A DNA stretch of 64,000 nt from Mycobacterium colombiense (GCF_001665835.1 NZ_LZSX01000088.1:155178-219177); one strand, 5' to 3'; positions 25,005-33,489 are shown, numbered from the stretch's first letter. The notes: generated by a model from the sequence alone, not told the origin. Translations and numbers: made by a program.

Positions 25005-28000
25005 TCAATCAGCGCCGCGCATGAGCTGCGCCAATTGGGCGCGGGAAGACACGCCGAGCTTGGTAAATGCGTTATGGATGTGGGTCTTCACCGTGTGGGG
25101 GGAGAGGTGGAGCTCGGTAGCGACGTCGCGGTTGGTCGCGCCCTGCGCAATGAGGTTGACGACCCTGAGTTCGGAATCGGTGAGGCTGTCCCAGCCCGCT
25201 TTTGCCCGCGCGGTGACGATGCGCCGCTCCACACCTAATCGGCGCAGTGCGCGGCCGACCCGGCGGGCATCGGCAACCGCTTCGCACTCGATGTAGGTGT
25301 CGAATGCCGCGTTCAGCTGGTCGATCGCCTCAGCGTTGCGCTGTGCACGACTGAACTCGCGGCCGGCGTCCTCGGCAGCCGCGGCGTAAAGGAGCGGCCG
25401 CGACGACGATTCAAGCAACTCCACGGCAGCCACCAGCGCCTGCGCATCACGCTCGAGTATCCCGCGGGTGTGTTGGGCCACTGTGGAGAACAACGGAACC
25501 CCGGGCCGCTCGCGTTCCAGCACGTCAACGGCGTCCAGAAGGCGCGCTCGCAGGCCGGCATCACCGGCGGCTGACGCTACGCGCGCGGTCAAGGTCAGCT
25601 GATCAAAGACGATCGGTAAGACCGGTGTCATGAGTAGCGAGATATCCCCGCCGAGCCACCGCACCGCTTCGTGGACGTCGTCGCGCTGCCACGCCGCCAG
25701 CCCCAGCGCGGCCGCCGCCCCGCGACGTACGGCCGGTGTACCGCCGGAGTAAGCATCACGTGCCTCACTCATCGTCTCTAGCAACAACCTTCGGTCGTCG
25801 GTGCGCGCCGCCACCTCCGCCAGGGTGAACATGCGCATCGCGGTTACGAACGTCGACCCCGTTCGCTCTGGCGTGGGCAGCCACTCGATGGCGGCGCGGG
25901 CAGCCGACAATCGGCCCGCGGCCACCTGCACGACCCCCGCCGTCAGGGCCCAGATGTGAAGCGCCATGCCGTCGCGTTCCTTCTTGGATTTCTCCGTGCA
26001 GTTCGCGATCAGCGCCGCAGCATCGTCCAACCGCCCGACCACCGCAAGCAGGTTTGCTAGGTGGCATGCGGCGAGGTTATGAGCGGTCATATCGCCCGCG
26101 GGGGTCAGGTCTTGCAGCGGCTCAACGCGGTGGAGAGCGCGGTCCGCGTACCCGTCCGCGCAGTCGAGGCAGGCAAGTGCTACTCCGGACAGAATCCTCG
26201 ACTCGAGATCACCGGTGGATGTGGCGGCGGCCGCCGCCTCGTTAGCTGCCGCGCTGTCATGTCCGTGTTGGCCGTACATCGCCAGGTTGTATGCCAGCCA
26301 TGCCCGATGTCGTGCCTGGGTGATTTCGCTGAGGTTGGGCAACTGAAGTGCCCGGCGGTTGTCTTCGATGTGTCGCGTTGTCGTATCGGTGATTGGCGTC
26401 CGGAGCCGGAGAAGAATCTCGGCCTCCTCTTCGGGCGCCAGCGCGGCAGACAGGGTGGTGCTGGCCAACCTTTCCGCCTCCTCGTAGCGTGTGGCCCGAT
26501 TGAGCAGCACGATCGTTTCTGTCACGAGTGGCGCGCGTTCTGAGTCTTGGGCGGGGTGGAGCTCCAACGCGCGCTTGCTCAAATCCGACGCGGCGCTCGG
26601 ATCGCTATAGGCCAGAGACTGTGCGGCTTCGCGGAGTGCGGCGATCGCGGCTTGATCGCCCACCTCTGCGCTGCGGGCGAGCTGGGTTGCGACCTCCTCG
26701 GGCGCGGCCCCCATGTCCAGCATGACGGTTGCCGATTGCCGCTCCATCGCTCGGCGCAGCGACTGAGGCAACGACTGCCGGGTCGCTTCGCGCAGCAAAT
26801 CGTGACGGAATCTCATCTGATCACCGTCTTCGACGAGTAAGTCGGCGCGGACAGCCTCTTCTACCGCCGATACCAGGGCAGCGGGCCGGCGTTCCAACAT
26901 CGCGGCGAGCAGCCGGGCCGAGAACCGGTCAGGCAGCACTGCGGCTACCTGCACGACTTGGCTCGCGGGATGGGAGAGCTGGTCGAGTCGTTGCTGCATA
27001 GTGTCGCTGAGCCGTCGCGGCAACGTGTCTCCAGTGGCGGCCGCGCGCCCGCCGCTGACATCGAGTCGGCCCTCCTCGTCCAGTCCCCGCAGCAGTTCCG
27101 TTAGCAGGAACGGGTTGCCGTGCGCCTTGTCGGCCAGGCTCAGGAGAGACACATCCGCGTTGGCTCGCACGGCGTCCTGCACAATGTCGGCGACCGCGCT
27201 CGGTGTCATGGCCGTCAACCGCAGAAACCTGGCACCCTCGCGTTCCAGCGCGGTCAGCGTCTCGCGAACGACGGGGCCGCCGGCGCCGGTTCGTGCGGTT
27301 AGCACCCACAGCACCGGGGCATCGGGCCTTGTCGCGGCCAGCGACCGCAGCGCCAACAGGGTGGCGTTATCGGCCCAGTGGATGTCCTCAAGAACGATCG
27401 CCAAGGGTATTCGGGACGCAGCCGCATGTATGGCGGCTTGCAGATCGCGCACCACCCAGTAGCGGAGATCGGCAGACGTGCCCAAGCGACGCAAAGCCTC
27501 CGCATCACCGACAGGGGGCTCCGCGCGCAGGGTCGCCATGAATAGCGAGAAAAACGGTACCGTCTGCTGGTACTCGAACGCCTCGCCGAACAGTGCCCGA
27601 ACACCGGCCTTCTCGGCGAGCGCGAAGACCTCGGTCAACAAGCGGCTCTTCCCGATGCCCGGCGGCCCCTCGATGGCCAGTACGCCGCCGCGCCCGTGAG
27701 CGACGGCCGCGATCAGTGCGCCGATCTCCTTCAGCTCGCTCGCCCGCCCACGAATCGGCGGTATGCGCAGCTTCCCTGACGCCCTCGCGGTGCTCATGCG
27801 AACCCCCGCCCCCGGGTCCGTGGTCCCGGATTGCCGGAAGCCTAACGGAGGCTCGTGGATAGCGCCATTGGGCTTGTCGGGCTGGGCGGGCGCCGCAGCA
27901 CGCGTCGCGCGTACGACCATTCGTTGCGACGGACCCGGCACATTCGGGCGCCCTGGTGTGCGTGGATTATCCAAGGGAACATATGTGACAGAAGCTGCTG

Positions 28001-28052
28001 GCTTGACCGAGTATGCCTCGAAAAGACGCTTCGACTCCCCGCCCGATGTCAT
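25005..28052 (-). CDS. AAA-ATPase LuxR-family regulator, tandem copy 3, with N-terminal extension
   Basis: The third paralogue: IPPIRGRASELKEIGALIAA, Walker A VLAIEGPPGIGKSRLLTEVF, Walker B AIVLEDIHWADNAT, C-terminal LuxR domain LTDSELRVVNLIAQGATNRD with LSPHTVKTHIHNAFTKLG. ATG 28052 overlaps the stop of a 72-codon gene (ATGA) and gives 1015 residues, with an ~85-residue extension rich in Pro, Arg and Ala absent from copies 1 and 2. An ATG at 27797 (MSTARASGK) would give a protein of the same layout as the other two. The overlap favours the long form. Confidence 0.9.
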   Translation of the reverse strand: MTSGGESKRLFEAYSVKPAASVTYVPLDNPRTPGRPNVPGPSQRMVVRATRAAAPAQPDKPNGAIHEPPLGFRQSGTTDPGAGVRMSTARASGKLRIPPIRGRASELKEIGALIAAVAHGRGGVLAIEGPPGIGKSRLLTEVFALAEKAGVRALFGEAFEYQQTVPFFSLFMATLRAEPPVGDAEALRRLGTSADLRYWVVRDLQAAIHAAASRIPLAIVLEDIHWADNATLLALRSLAATRPDAPVLWVLTARTGAGGPVVRETLTALEREGARFLRLTAMTPSAVADIVQDAVRANADVSLLSLADKAHGNPFLLTELLRGLDEEGRLDVSGGRAAATGDTLPRRLSDTMQQRLDQLSHPASQVVQVAAVLPDRFSARLLAAMLERRPAALVSAVEEAVRADLLVEDGDQMRFRHDLLREATRQSLPQSLRRAMERQSATVMLDMGAAPEEVATQLARSAEVGDQAAIAALREAAQSLAYSDPSAASDLSKRALELHPAQDSERAPLVTETIVLLNRATRYEEAERLASTTLSAALAPEEEAEILLRLRTPITDTTTRHIEDNRRALQLPNLSEITQARHRAWLAYNLAMYGQHGHDSAAANEAAAAATSTGDLESRILSGVALACLDCADGYADRALHRVEPLQDLTPAGDMTAHNLAACHLANLLAVVGRLDDAAALIANCTEKSKKERDGMALHIWALTAGVVQVAAGRLSAARAAIEWLPTPERTGSTFVTAMRMFTLAEVAARTDDRRLLLETMSEARDAYSGGTPAVRRGAAAALGLAAWQRDDVHEAVRWLGGDISLLMTPVLPIVFDQLTLTARVASAAGDAGLRARLLDAVDVLERERPGVPLFSTVAQHTRGILERDAQALVAAVELLESSSRPLLYAAAAEDAGREFSRAQRNAEAIDQLNAAFDTYIECEAVADARRVGRALRRLGVERRIVTARAKAGWDSLTDSELRVVNLIAQGATNRDVATELHLSPHTVKTHIHNAFTKLGVSSRAQLAQLMRGAD

Positions 28053-28267
28053 GCTGCCACCTGGACTTCCACCGACAGGTAGTCGGCTATGCCGTGTGCT
28101 GCAGGCCAGTCACCATCGCGCAACGCTCGGCTAAGCAACTCGACTAATGGACTGCAGGCGTCCAACTCGGCCAGCCATGAGGCCACCGTCGCCGCGATGT
28201 GATCTGCTCCTTGGACACGTACGGTACGGCCATCGTGTAGGCGATCGGTCACCTGATAGATAGTCAT
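28049..28267 (-). CDS. 72-residue protein coupled to LuxR copy 3
   Basis: A small soluble protein (MTIYQVTDRLHDGRTVRVQG..., ending IADYLSVEVQVAA). ATG 28267 follows GGTATGGAGAA, a good ribosome site, and its TGA overlaps the next ATG. It has no cysteines or membrane span. Family not recognised; the coupling suggests a partner or modulator of the large regulator. Confidence 0.68.
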   Translation of the reverse strand: MTIYQVTDRLHDGRTVRVQGADHIAATVASWLAELDACSPLVELLSRALRDGDWPAAHGIADYLSVEVQVAA

Positions 28268-28450
28268 TTCTCCATACCTTTCGCTGGATCACGTTGTGGT
28301 TGTTGCGCTGCATCGGGCGCTCGTGCCGGGATGGCCGGCATCGATACGCCTGACAGCCGAGCCGCCGTTGCTTGCCTCACCGTCACTCTTCCGATGGGTC
28401 CGATGTGTTAGCTGATGTGACCCATGACACAGCCGCGGGCGTATGCTGAA

Positions 28451-28491
28451 CGTCTCAATCTGAGCAGGGTTGCGCGTCTCAATCTGAGACG
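28451..28491. promoter_or_regulatory. Paired CGTCTCA/TGAGACG operator before the GAF/Fis regulator
   Basis: CGTCTCAATCTGAG at 28451-28464 and the full palindrome CGTCTCAATCTGAGACG at 28475-28491. It lies 55-95 bases before the regulator ATG in the divergent gap 28268-28545 and matches the pair at 16616-16655. Confidence 0.78.
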
Positions 28492-28545
28492 CCGGAATTG
28501 CGGGGCGCCTGCACCGCTCGGTGGGGGAGCGAGGTCCATGCCGCG

Positions 28546-30375
28546 ATGAGCTTGCAGGCCGACCTCCAAACCGACGTTCGCCGGGTGAGGGAACGCTTCT
28601 TGTCCGAGGGGGCCTTGGAGGCGGAGACCGCCAGGGAAAAGTTCCTGTCCGTGGAGTCCCTTGACGCTGCGCGCCCACTCGACGAGGACATTCTGCGGCC
28701 GACTGTTCTGGACTCCTGGCGTCGGTCGCAGGCCCTGCGCGTACACCCCGACCGGGTCGAGCTCCCGTATGTGCGTGAACCCAACAGGGGTTCGCGGTTG
28801 GCGCGTGCGGCCGCGCCGGTGCTGCATCGCGTTACCGATGACCTGGCTGCGCAAGCTGTCAGCGTTGTCCTGACATCAACTGACGGCGTGGTGCTTGAAC
28901 GGACCGCCGCAGAAGTGTCCATCCTCAACGCGTTGGATACGGTGAGCCTGATACCGGGCTATAGCTTGGCTGAAGAGGTGGCGGGCACCAACGGGATTGG
29001 CACCGCGCTCGAGACTGGGAGGCCCGCGTTCATCCGTGGTGGCGAGCACTACGTCGCGATGTTCACCGGTTTCGCATGCGCAGGTTCGCCGATCCGGGAT
29101 CCTATAACGCGCAGGGTAATCGGCGCCGTTAATCTGAGTTGTCTTGCCAGCGAATCCGATCCACTCTTGCTCGCGTTGGCTACCAGCGCCGGTCGTCACA
29201 TCGAGGATCGCATGCGGGTGCAGGCTCATGAAGGTGAGACCGCGCTGTTGGAGGCGTACCTGCAGCAGACGCGGCGATCTACGAGCGGTGTGGTTGCGAT
29301 GGGTGGCGATGTGGTGTTGATGAACCCCTATCTGCGCCGGACACTGGACGGCCACGAGCAGACCGCATTGCTCGAACACGCCTCGGATCTGATCGGCCGC
29401 ACGCTGTCGGGCACGGCGCTGGCTGTTCTGCCAAGCGGGCGAGTCGCCAAAATCTCTACCGCCGACCGGTCGACTACAGGCGCCGGCCGCGCCAACGTCG
29501 TTTTCCACGTTGATCTTTCCACCGAGACCAGCTCGCACCCGCCTCAAAGCGGCCGCTTGGCGGACATTCGTATCCCTGGCCTGGCAGGTCGTAATAGCGC
29601 GTGGCTGCGCTGCTGTCAGCAGGTACGGCAATGCTGTCGCGACCGAGAATGGGTGATGCTCGAGGGGGAGAGAGGATCTGGTCGGACACGGCTGGCCCAG
29701 GCAGTGGGGCAGTATGTTAAGTCGGGCCGAACGGTTCGGGTGATGCGCGCCGAAACATATGCCAGCGCCGCGTCTTTCGTCGCCGAGCTGGCGACACTGT
29801 CCGGCGATGAGGACTTCGCCGTGGTGATCGCCGACGTAGATGCCATCGACAAGGACACGCTCGAATCGATCACCTCGATGCTGGCCGCGCGCGCAGGCCG
29901 GGGATGGATCGCGGCGACCACAAGTGGCGCGACTTCTTCAGCACCGATCACGCAGCTGCTGCCGCTGTTTACCCATACTGTCAGCGTGCCGGCGCTGCGA
30001 CACAGGATTGACGATCTCGAGGAACTGGTGCCGCTGCTGCTGCGCGAGATCACCCGGGGTGCTGATGTGGAGTTGGCACCCGATGCCATGAGACAACTCA
30101 GTAGGCTGCCGTGGCCGGGCAACGTCTCGCAGCTGCGTCGGGTTCTGACCGAAACCGTTGCCCGACAACGATCCGGCATTATCAGCGCCGAAAAGTTGCC
30201 ACCGGAGTGCCGCTCCGTCACGCGGCACAAGCTGACTCCAATGGAAGCCCTCGAGCGCGACGCGATTGTCCGTAGCCTTCAAGACAATGGCGGCAACAAG
30301 CAAGAGGCGGCACGCGCCCTGGGCATGTCACGCGCAACCATCTACCGCAAACTAAACCGCTACGGCATCGCGTAA
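28546..30375 (+). CDS. AcoR/MimR-like GAF-AAA-Fis transcription activator
   Basis: A 609-residue enhancer-binding-protein relative. The N-terminal part has VLDSWRRSQ and the GAF region (GYSLAEEVAGTNGIGTALET, GGEHYVAMFTGFACAGSPIR). The AAA domain has Walker A GERGSGRTRLAQAVG near residue 372 and Walker B VVIADVDAID, but I find no GAFTGA loop, as expected in organisms without sigma-54. The Fis-type HTH closes the protein (SLQDNGGNKQEAARALGMSR, TIYRKLNRYGIA). ATG 28546 is chosen; an in-frame start at 28498 is 16 codons upstream. Probably binds the paired palindromes upstream of itself and of the MalT-like gene. Confidence 0.9.
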   Translation: MSLQADLQTDVRRVRERFLSEGALEAETAREKFLSVESLDAARPLDEDILRPTVLDSWRRSQALRVHPDRVELPYVREPNRGSRLARAAAPVLHRVTDDLAAQAVSVVLTSTDGVVLERTAAEVSILNALDTVSLIPGYSLAEEVAGTNGIGTALETGRPAFIRGGEHYVAMFTGFACAGSPIRDPITRRVIGAVNLSCLASESDPLLLALATSAGRHIEDRMRVQAHEGETALLEAYLQQTRRSTSGVVAMGGDVVLMNPYLRRTLDGHEQTALLEHASDLIGRTLSGTALAVLPSGRVAKISTADRSTTGAGRANVVFHVDLSTETSSHPPQSGRLADIRIPGLAGRNSAWLRCCQQVRQCCRDREWVMLEGERGSGRTRLAQAVGQYVKSGRTVRVMRAETYASAASFVAELATLSGDEDFAVVIADVDAIDKDTLESITSMLAARAGRGWIAATTSGATSSAPITQLLPLFTHTVSVPALRHRIDDLEELVPLLLREITRGADVELAPDAMRQLSRLPWPGNVSQLRRVLTETVARQRSGIISAEKLPPECRSVTRHKLTPMEALERDAIVRSLQDNGGNKQEAARALGMSRATIYRKLNRYGIA

Positions 30376-30727
30376 CACCGCTAGCATCGTCGGCCCAAAC
30401 ACGTTGGCCACAATCTTCATCGTGAATTGCCGCGTCCCTCGCCATTTGCTCCCACCAGCTCCGGGTAGCCAAAGCGGGGGAATGTGCCGAGCGTGGCAAC
30501 GCTCGACGTTGACGCCAACCCTGCCGGTTCAAGCAGTACCAGGTTGTGTCCATCCCCCCTGATCGTTGTCAAGGATTGCGAACCCGTCGCCGCATCGTGG
30601 GCGCACGCGGAAAATCGGACCTCGTCCGCGAAGTCAATGACTATCTCTGAACGCGTGGCCCTTTGGTGCGGCGCAATTACACCGCGCCCGAGGGGATGAC
30701 TGGTCTCAATCGCGCCCCCGGTATGTC
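30376..30727. other. Region without a supported gene
   Basis: Between the activator and composite operator copy 7. A plus-strand ORF at 30484-30699 has no recognisable protein and no ribosome site. The first ~90 bases after the activator are repeated, degenerate, at 32280-32362. Confidence 0.5.
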
Positions 30728-30769
30728 TCACCCGGGTGATTGGCGCTGCGGGATGAAGACAGCTCACCC
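30728..30769 (+). promoter_or_regulatory. Composite operator, copy 7 (SDR fragment)
   Basis: TCACCCGGGTGA, 23 bases, CTCACCC, all exact. An ATG at 30753 opens MKTAHPAAGQA. The palindrome-to-SDR distance resembles that at the intact SDR (46361 to 46544). Confidence 0.76.
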
Positions 30770-30890
30770 CGCGGCGGGCCAGGCTTGACTTCCGACGGAC
30801 CTGCGCGGTGATGACCGATCGTTTTCGGCGCCACGCAACCAAACGTTGCGCACGGTGTAGCAGGTGAAGAAACGGGAAAGGGACTGAGCG

Positions 30891-31127
30891 ATGAGCGCAG
30901 AGTTCGGCGGTAAGAAGATCGTAGTGGTCGGCGGTAGCGCCGGCATAGGACGCCAAGCCGCGCTCGCCGTCATCGATCACGGGGGCAGCGCGGTGATCAT
31001 TGGACGCTCGAAAGGTCGTGTCGATGACACCGTGGCCGAGCTGACTGACCGGCGGGGTCAAGCCTGGGGCCAACTTGATCATTGCTACGACGGGAGCACC
31101 AATGACGATCGTCAACAAACGCTTTAG
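30891..31127 (+). pseudogene. Truncated short-chain dehydrogenase (SDR) N-terminus
   Basis: The first ~65 codons match the intact SDR at 46544 (GKKIVVVGGSAGIGRQAALA against GKKVIVVGGSAGMGRQVAID; VDDTVAEL; AWG). It contains the NAD(P)-binding glycines but then leaves the family after QAWGQL and stops. The catalytic Ser-Tyr-Lys part is absent. It overlaps the start of another truncated gene at 31102, which marks a deletion junction. Confidence 0.85.
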
Positions 31128-31317
31128 CGGCCACCACGCGGAGTCGGCCCGCCAGTTGCCACCCGGTCAACGGCTGACCGCGGACTTCCCAGTCCTGCAG
31201 GCAGGACCGACTCCGGGCATCGACCTCCATGGCTGGCGATTCACAATCGGAAACGAGGTCGGTGCCCAACACGGTTGGACGTGGGCCCAGCGCAGCGACC
31301 CACGCTTATTGCGATGA
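31102..31317 (+). pseudogene. Truncated molybdopterin oxidoreductase N-terminus
   Basis: A 71-codon ORF homologous to the first ~55 residues of the gene at 5658 (LPPGQRLTADFPVLQAGPTP against LPPGQHLTADFPVLQAGPTP), ending before the molybdenum-ligand cysteine. CGGGAGCACC precedes ATG 31102. Its stop overlaps the next gene as ATGA. It could still be translated, but as an enzyme it is dead. Confidence 0.85.
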
Positions 31318-31829
31318 GGAAAATCCTGCTGCGGGCAGTTGTGCTTCTGGCATCGTGGGCGATGGGACTACTGGTTGCGGCGTGGATCGTTCCTGGAGTT
31401 TCGTTGTCGGTACCTGGGTTCATGGTCGCCGTAGTGGTGTTCGCGGTAGCGCAGGCGATCCTGTCCTTGTCGATCTTGACGTTGCCCCGTCGGTATGCGT
31501 CCCTGGTCCTTGGGGGCACCGGCTTGGCATTGACGATCGTCGCGTTGATCCTCGCGTCGGTATTGACGCACGGGATCACTATTGACGGCATGGCATCCTG
31601 GCTGGCCACGACGGTTGTGGTGTGGCTCGTGACAACGATCGGGGCGATTACGCTGCCCGAGCTGCTCATCCGCGCCGGGGCGGCTCGACCTGACCAAATA
31701 CACGCCGGCGCAAACGGGTGTACGTCGGTGGTCCGCGTCGAGATTCTGCATTTCGCCCGGATCCCGCAGTGGACAAAATTTGATATCCCATCCGGCGACG
31801 GAGGGAGCGGTGATGGGAGACACGCATAA
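31314..31829 (+). CDS. Phage-holin-4-superfamily-type membrane protein
   Basis: A 171-residue protein whose first ~120 residues contain four membrane segments (VVLLASWAMGLLVAAWIV, FMVAVVVFAVAQAILSL, LVLGGTGLALTIVALILASV, WLATTVVVWLVTTIGAITLP), the layout of the small membrane family often labelled mycobacterial 4-TMS phage holin. There is no surrounding phage gene, so holin activity is not implied. The C-terminal ~45 residues look unrelated. ATG 31314 overlaps the stop of the molybdopterin fragment. Confidence 0.75.
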   Translation: MRKILLRAVVLLASWAMGLLVAAWIVPGVSLSVPGFMVAVVVFAVAQAILSLSILTLPRRYASLVLGGTGLALTIVALILASVLTHGITIDGMASWLATTVVVWLVTTIGAITLPELLIRAGAARPDQIHAGANGCTSVVRVEILHFARIPQWTKFDIPSGDGGSGDGRHA

Positions 31830-32166
31830 CGATCCGACGGATCACTCACGGACCACGCAGCCGCGTGCGGGTATCGCGGTGAAGGATAACTTCTTCTGGC
31901 CAGGGTTGATCCTGCTGGTCGTAGCGATGTTCGGACTGATCAGCACGGCGGCAGCCGCGGCCTATCGGCATTACGAATGGCTTTCCACCACGGTGCTCAT
32001 CGCCGTTCTCGGCGCGGTCGCCGGAGCACTGTGGCTCGCCATGGAGCTTCGCCGCGTGACCCGCATCGATGCGCAGTGGGACGCCGCGCACCCACCTCGG
32101 TCAGAAGACTCGCATGCCCCACGTGTCGGTGATCGCCGTGAGGTCGCGGTCGTTGACTTCGATTGA
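31813..32166 (+). CDS. usfY: UsfY-like two-span membrane protein
   Basis: A 117-residue protein starting MGDTHNDPTDHSRTTQPRAG, the characteristic UsfY opening (MGDT..DP.DH.RTT.P.AG), with two membrane spans (FFWPGLILLVVAMFGLISTA and STTVLIAVLGAVAGALWLAM) and a charged tail. UsfY is encoded beside the sigF operon in mycobacteria and is stress-associated; function unknown. ATG 31813 follows GGGAGCGGTG and overlaps the end of the previous gene. This is likely a paralogue outside the sigF locus. Confidence 0.85.
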   Translation: MGDTHNDPTDHSRTTQPRAGIAVKDNFFWPGLILLVVAMFGLISTAAAAAYRHYEWLSTTVLIAVLGAVAGALWLAMELRRVTRIDAQWDAAHPPRSEDSHAPRVGDRREVAVVDFD

Positions 32167-32173
32167 CCGACGG

Positions 32174-32362
32174 CTCCATAGCCTGCAAGACAACGGCGGC
32201 AACAAGCAGAGACGGCTCGCGCCCTGGGAAGGTCGCGGGCGACCATCTACCGCAAGACAAACGACTGCGGCATCGCGTAACACCCCTACGTTTGTCAGCC
32301 CAAAAGCATTGGCCCACAAGCATAATGCGAAGCGCCGCGTCCCTCATCATTTGCTCGCATAG
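32174..32362 (+). pseudogene. Duplicate remnant of the GAF/Fis activator 3' end
   Basis: The DNA from 32184 repeats the Fis-HTH coding end and downstream flank of the activator gene (30278 onward): the stretches coding for LQDNGGNKQ and TIYRK, the GGCATCGCGTAACACC stop region and the GCCGCGTCCCTC flank are recognisable. Indels break the frame. It is a decayed partial duplication joined to the end of the UsfY-like gene. Confidence 0.85.
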
Positions 32363-32440
32363 GCGGGCGCTTCTCCCCTAATCGCCATTACCGCAATAGC
32401 AAACTTGAGTTCTCCCTCGCCGCTCGTGATAGTCGCCAAA

Positions 32441-32482
32441 TCGCCCGGGTGAATCAGTTCGCCGGGTGATGACCACTCATCC
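32441..32482 (+). promoter_or_regulatory. Composite operator, copy 8 (54-residue ORF)
   Basis: TCGCCCGGGTGA, 23 bases, CTCATCC (one mismatch in each part). An ATG at 32469 opens MTTHPTSVNARL. The following ~100 bases align with those after copy 9. Confidence 0.72.
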
Positions 32483-32526
32483 CACATCGGTTAATGCTCG
32501 CTTGACAGATGGCGATCAGACGGTAC

Positions 32527-32691
32527 GTGGAGCCGGCCATGTTTTTTCGGATCTGCGTTCGGGGCCGCATAAGCGAGCAACGGGTCGCGATGACGGTGGA
32601 CGACCTGGCTGCGTTGATCACCGCGGAACGCCATCGCGACAAATTGGAGAAACCAGATGAAGCGTCGCCAATTTCAACGACCGCCTGCTGA
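32527..32691 (+). CDS. Short paralogue of the 81-residue operator-linked protein
   Basis: From GTG 32527 the product (54 residues) begins MEPAMFFRICVRGRISEQ, aligning with MQPTTYRMCIQGRVTER of the gene at 35046, in the same position after a composite operator. After ~20 residues similarity fades and the protein ends early. Either a diverged small protein or a decaying copy. Confidence 0.5.
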   Translation: MEPAMFFRICVRGRISEQRVAMTVDDLAALITAERHRDKLEKPDEASPISTTAC

Positions 32692-32791
32692 ATACGGCTC
32701 CGGCGCCGCGCGAGCACCATGGCTGCCGCATCGAATGCGGGACGCCGCCGCCTTTGCACGGCGTTGGGCGCACCGGATAGGAGATGCCGCG

Positions 32792-33148
32792 ATGGACACC
32801 GTCCCGGCGATCGAGGATCAACTTCACGCGCTGCAGCCCATCTGCAGTGCCCAGCGGGTGTCGACCGGCTTTATATGCGGTGCACCGGCGGTGGCGGTCG
32901 CCGAGATACACGCCATCGACGGATGCGACCAGATGGGGCTGAGCCCAGATGGCGACCTTGTCGAGACGCTCTGTCAAGCCTGCCTGTCCACTCTGCAATG
33001 GGCGATGGCGAGCTACGTGGGAGACAAACGCGAGATGGCGTCGCGATGCGGCGCCCACCCGGTGTGCACCACCTGCGGGCGTGCCACTGGATACCTGCGC
33101 AGTGTCTTCGCTGTGCGCCCGATCGGGCCCGAGGGGCTGGCACCATGA
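32792..33148 (+). CDS. Cys-rich hypothetical protein
   Basis: A 118-residue protein with several cysteine pairs: CSAQRVSTGFICGAP, LCQACLSTL and CGAHPVCTTCGRATG. The last two suggest zinc binding. ATG 32792 is preceded by ATAGGAGATGCC. The TGA overlaps the next ATG (ATGA at 33145). No family recognised, but the coupling to a second Cys-containing protein suggests a small metal- or redox-related operon. Confidence 0.7.
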   Translation: MDTVPAIEDQLHALQPICSAQRVSTGFICGAPAVAVAEIHAIDGCDQMGLSPDGDLVETLCQACLSTLQWAMASYVGDKREMASRCGAHPVCTTCGRATGYLRSVFAVRPIGPEGLAP

Positions 33149-33489
33149 CCCGACGACTACACATTGCCTTGCTGTTTGTGGCTGTGGTTTCCGGTGATAA
33201 CGCGGTCCTCATGTTGATCAATGGTCAGCTAATCGATTTCGTCGTCACCGCTGCCGTTTGCGCGGGATCCTCTGTCGCGGCCGGGCTGATCGCCTACGCG
33301 GGCAGGCGACGCCGCAAGGCGGTGGCGCGGGGACGAGCGGCCGTCTGGGAGCGCCGTGACCGGCAAGCGGCTGCCGACCAACAGTGCCCGTTATGCGGAG
33401 CCGCGCGCCAAAAACCAAGCGACTCACCCAGATTCGTTGACCGGCAGGGCGCGCGCTTATGCGGGGCGTGCGCGCCGGTCCTCAACTAA
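33145..33489 (+). CDS. Membrane protein with C-terminal zinc-ribbon-like motif
   Basis: A 114-residue protein: two N-terminal hydrophobic segments (LHIALLFVAVVSGDNAVLML and VVTAAVCAGSSVAAGLIAYA), a basic linker, then CPLCGAA and LCGACAP about 25 residues apart, a CxxC...CxxC pattern for one zinc. Translationally coupled to the preceding Cys-rich gene. Function unknown. Confidence 0.68.
   Translation: MTRRLHIALLFVAVVSGDNAVLMLINGQLIDFVVTAAVCAGSSVAAGLIAYAGRRRRKAVARGRAAVWERRDRQAAADQQCPLCGAARQKPSDSPRFVDRQGARLCGACAPVLN

Noticed and set aside
30484..30699. 71-codon plus-strand ORF between the activator and operator copy 7
   Set aside because: No recognisable protein, no ribosome site, and a region of decayed duplicates; left as unexplained sequence.
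31314..31829. Prophage remnant, because of the holin-like protein
   Set aside because: No integrase, capsid, tail or lysin gene is nearby; the membrane family is common outside phages.
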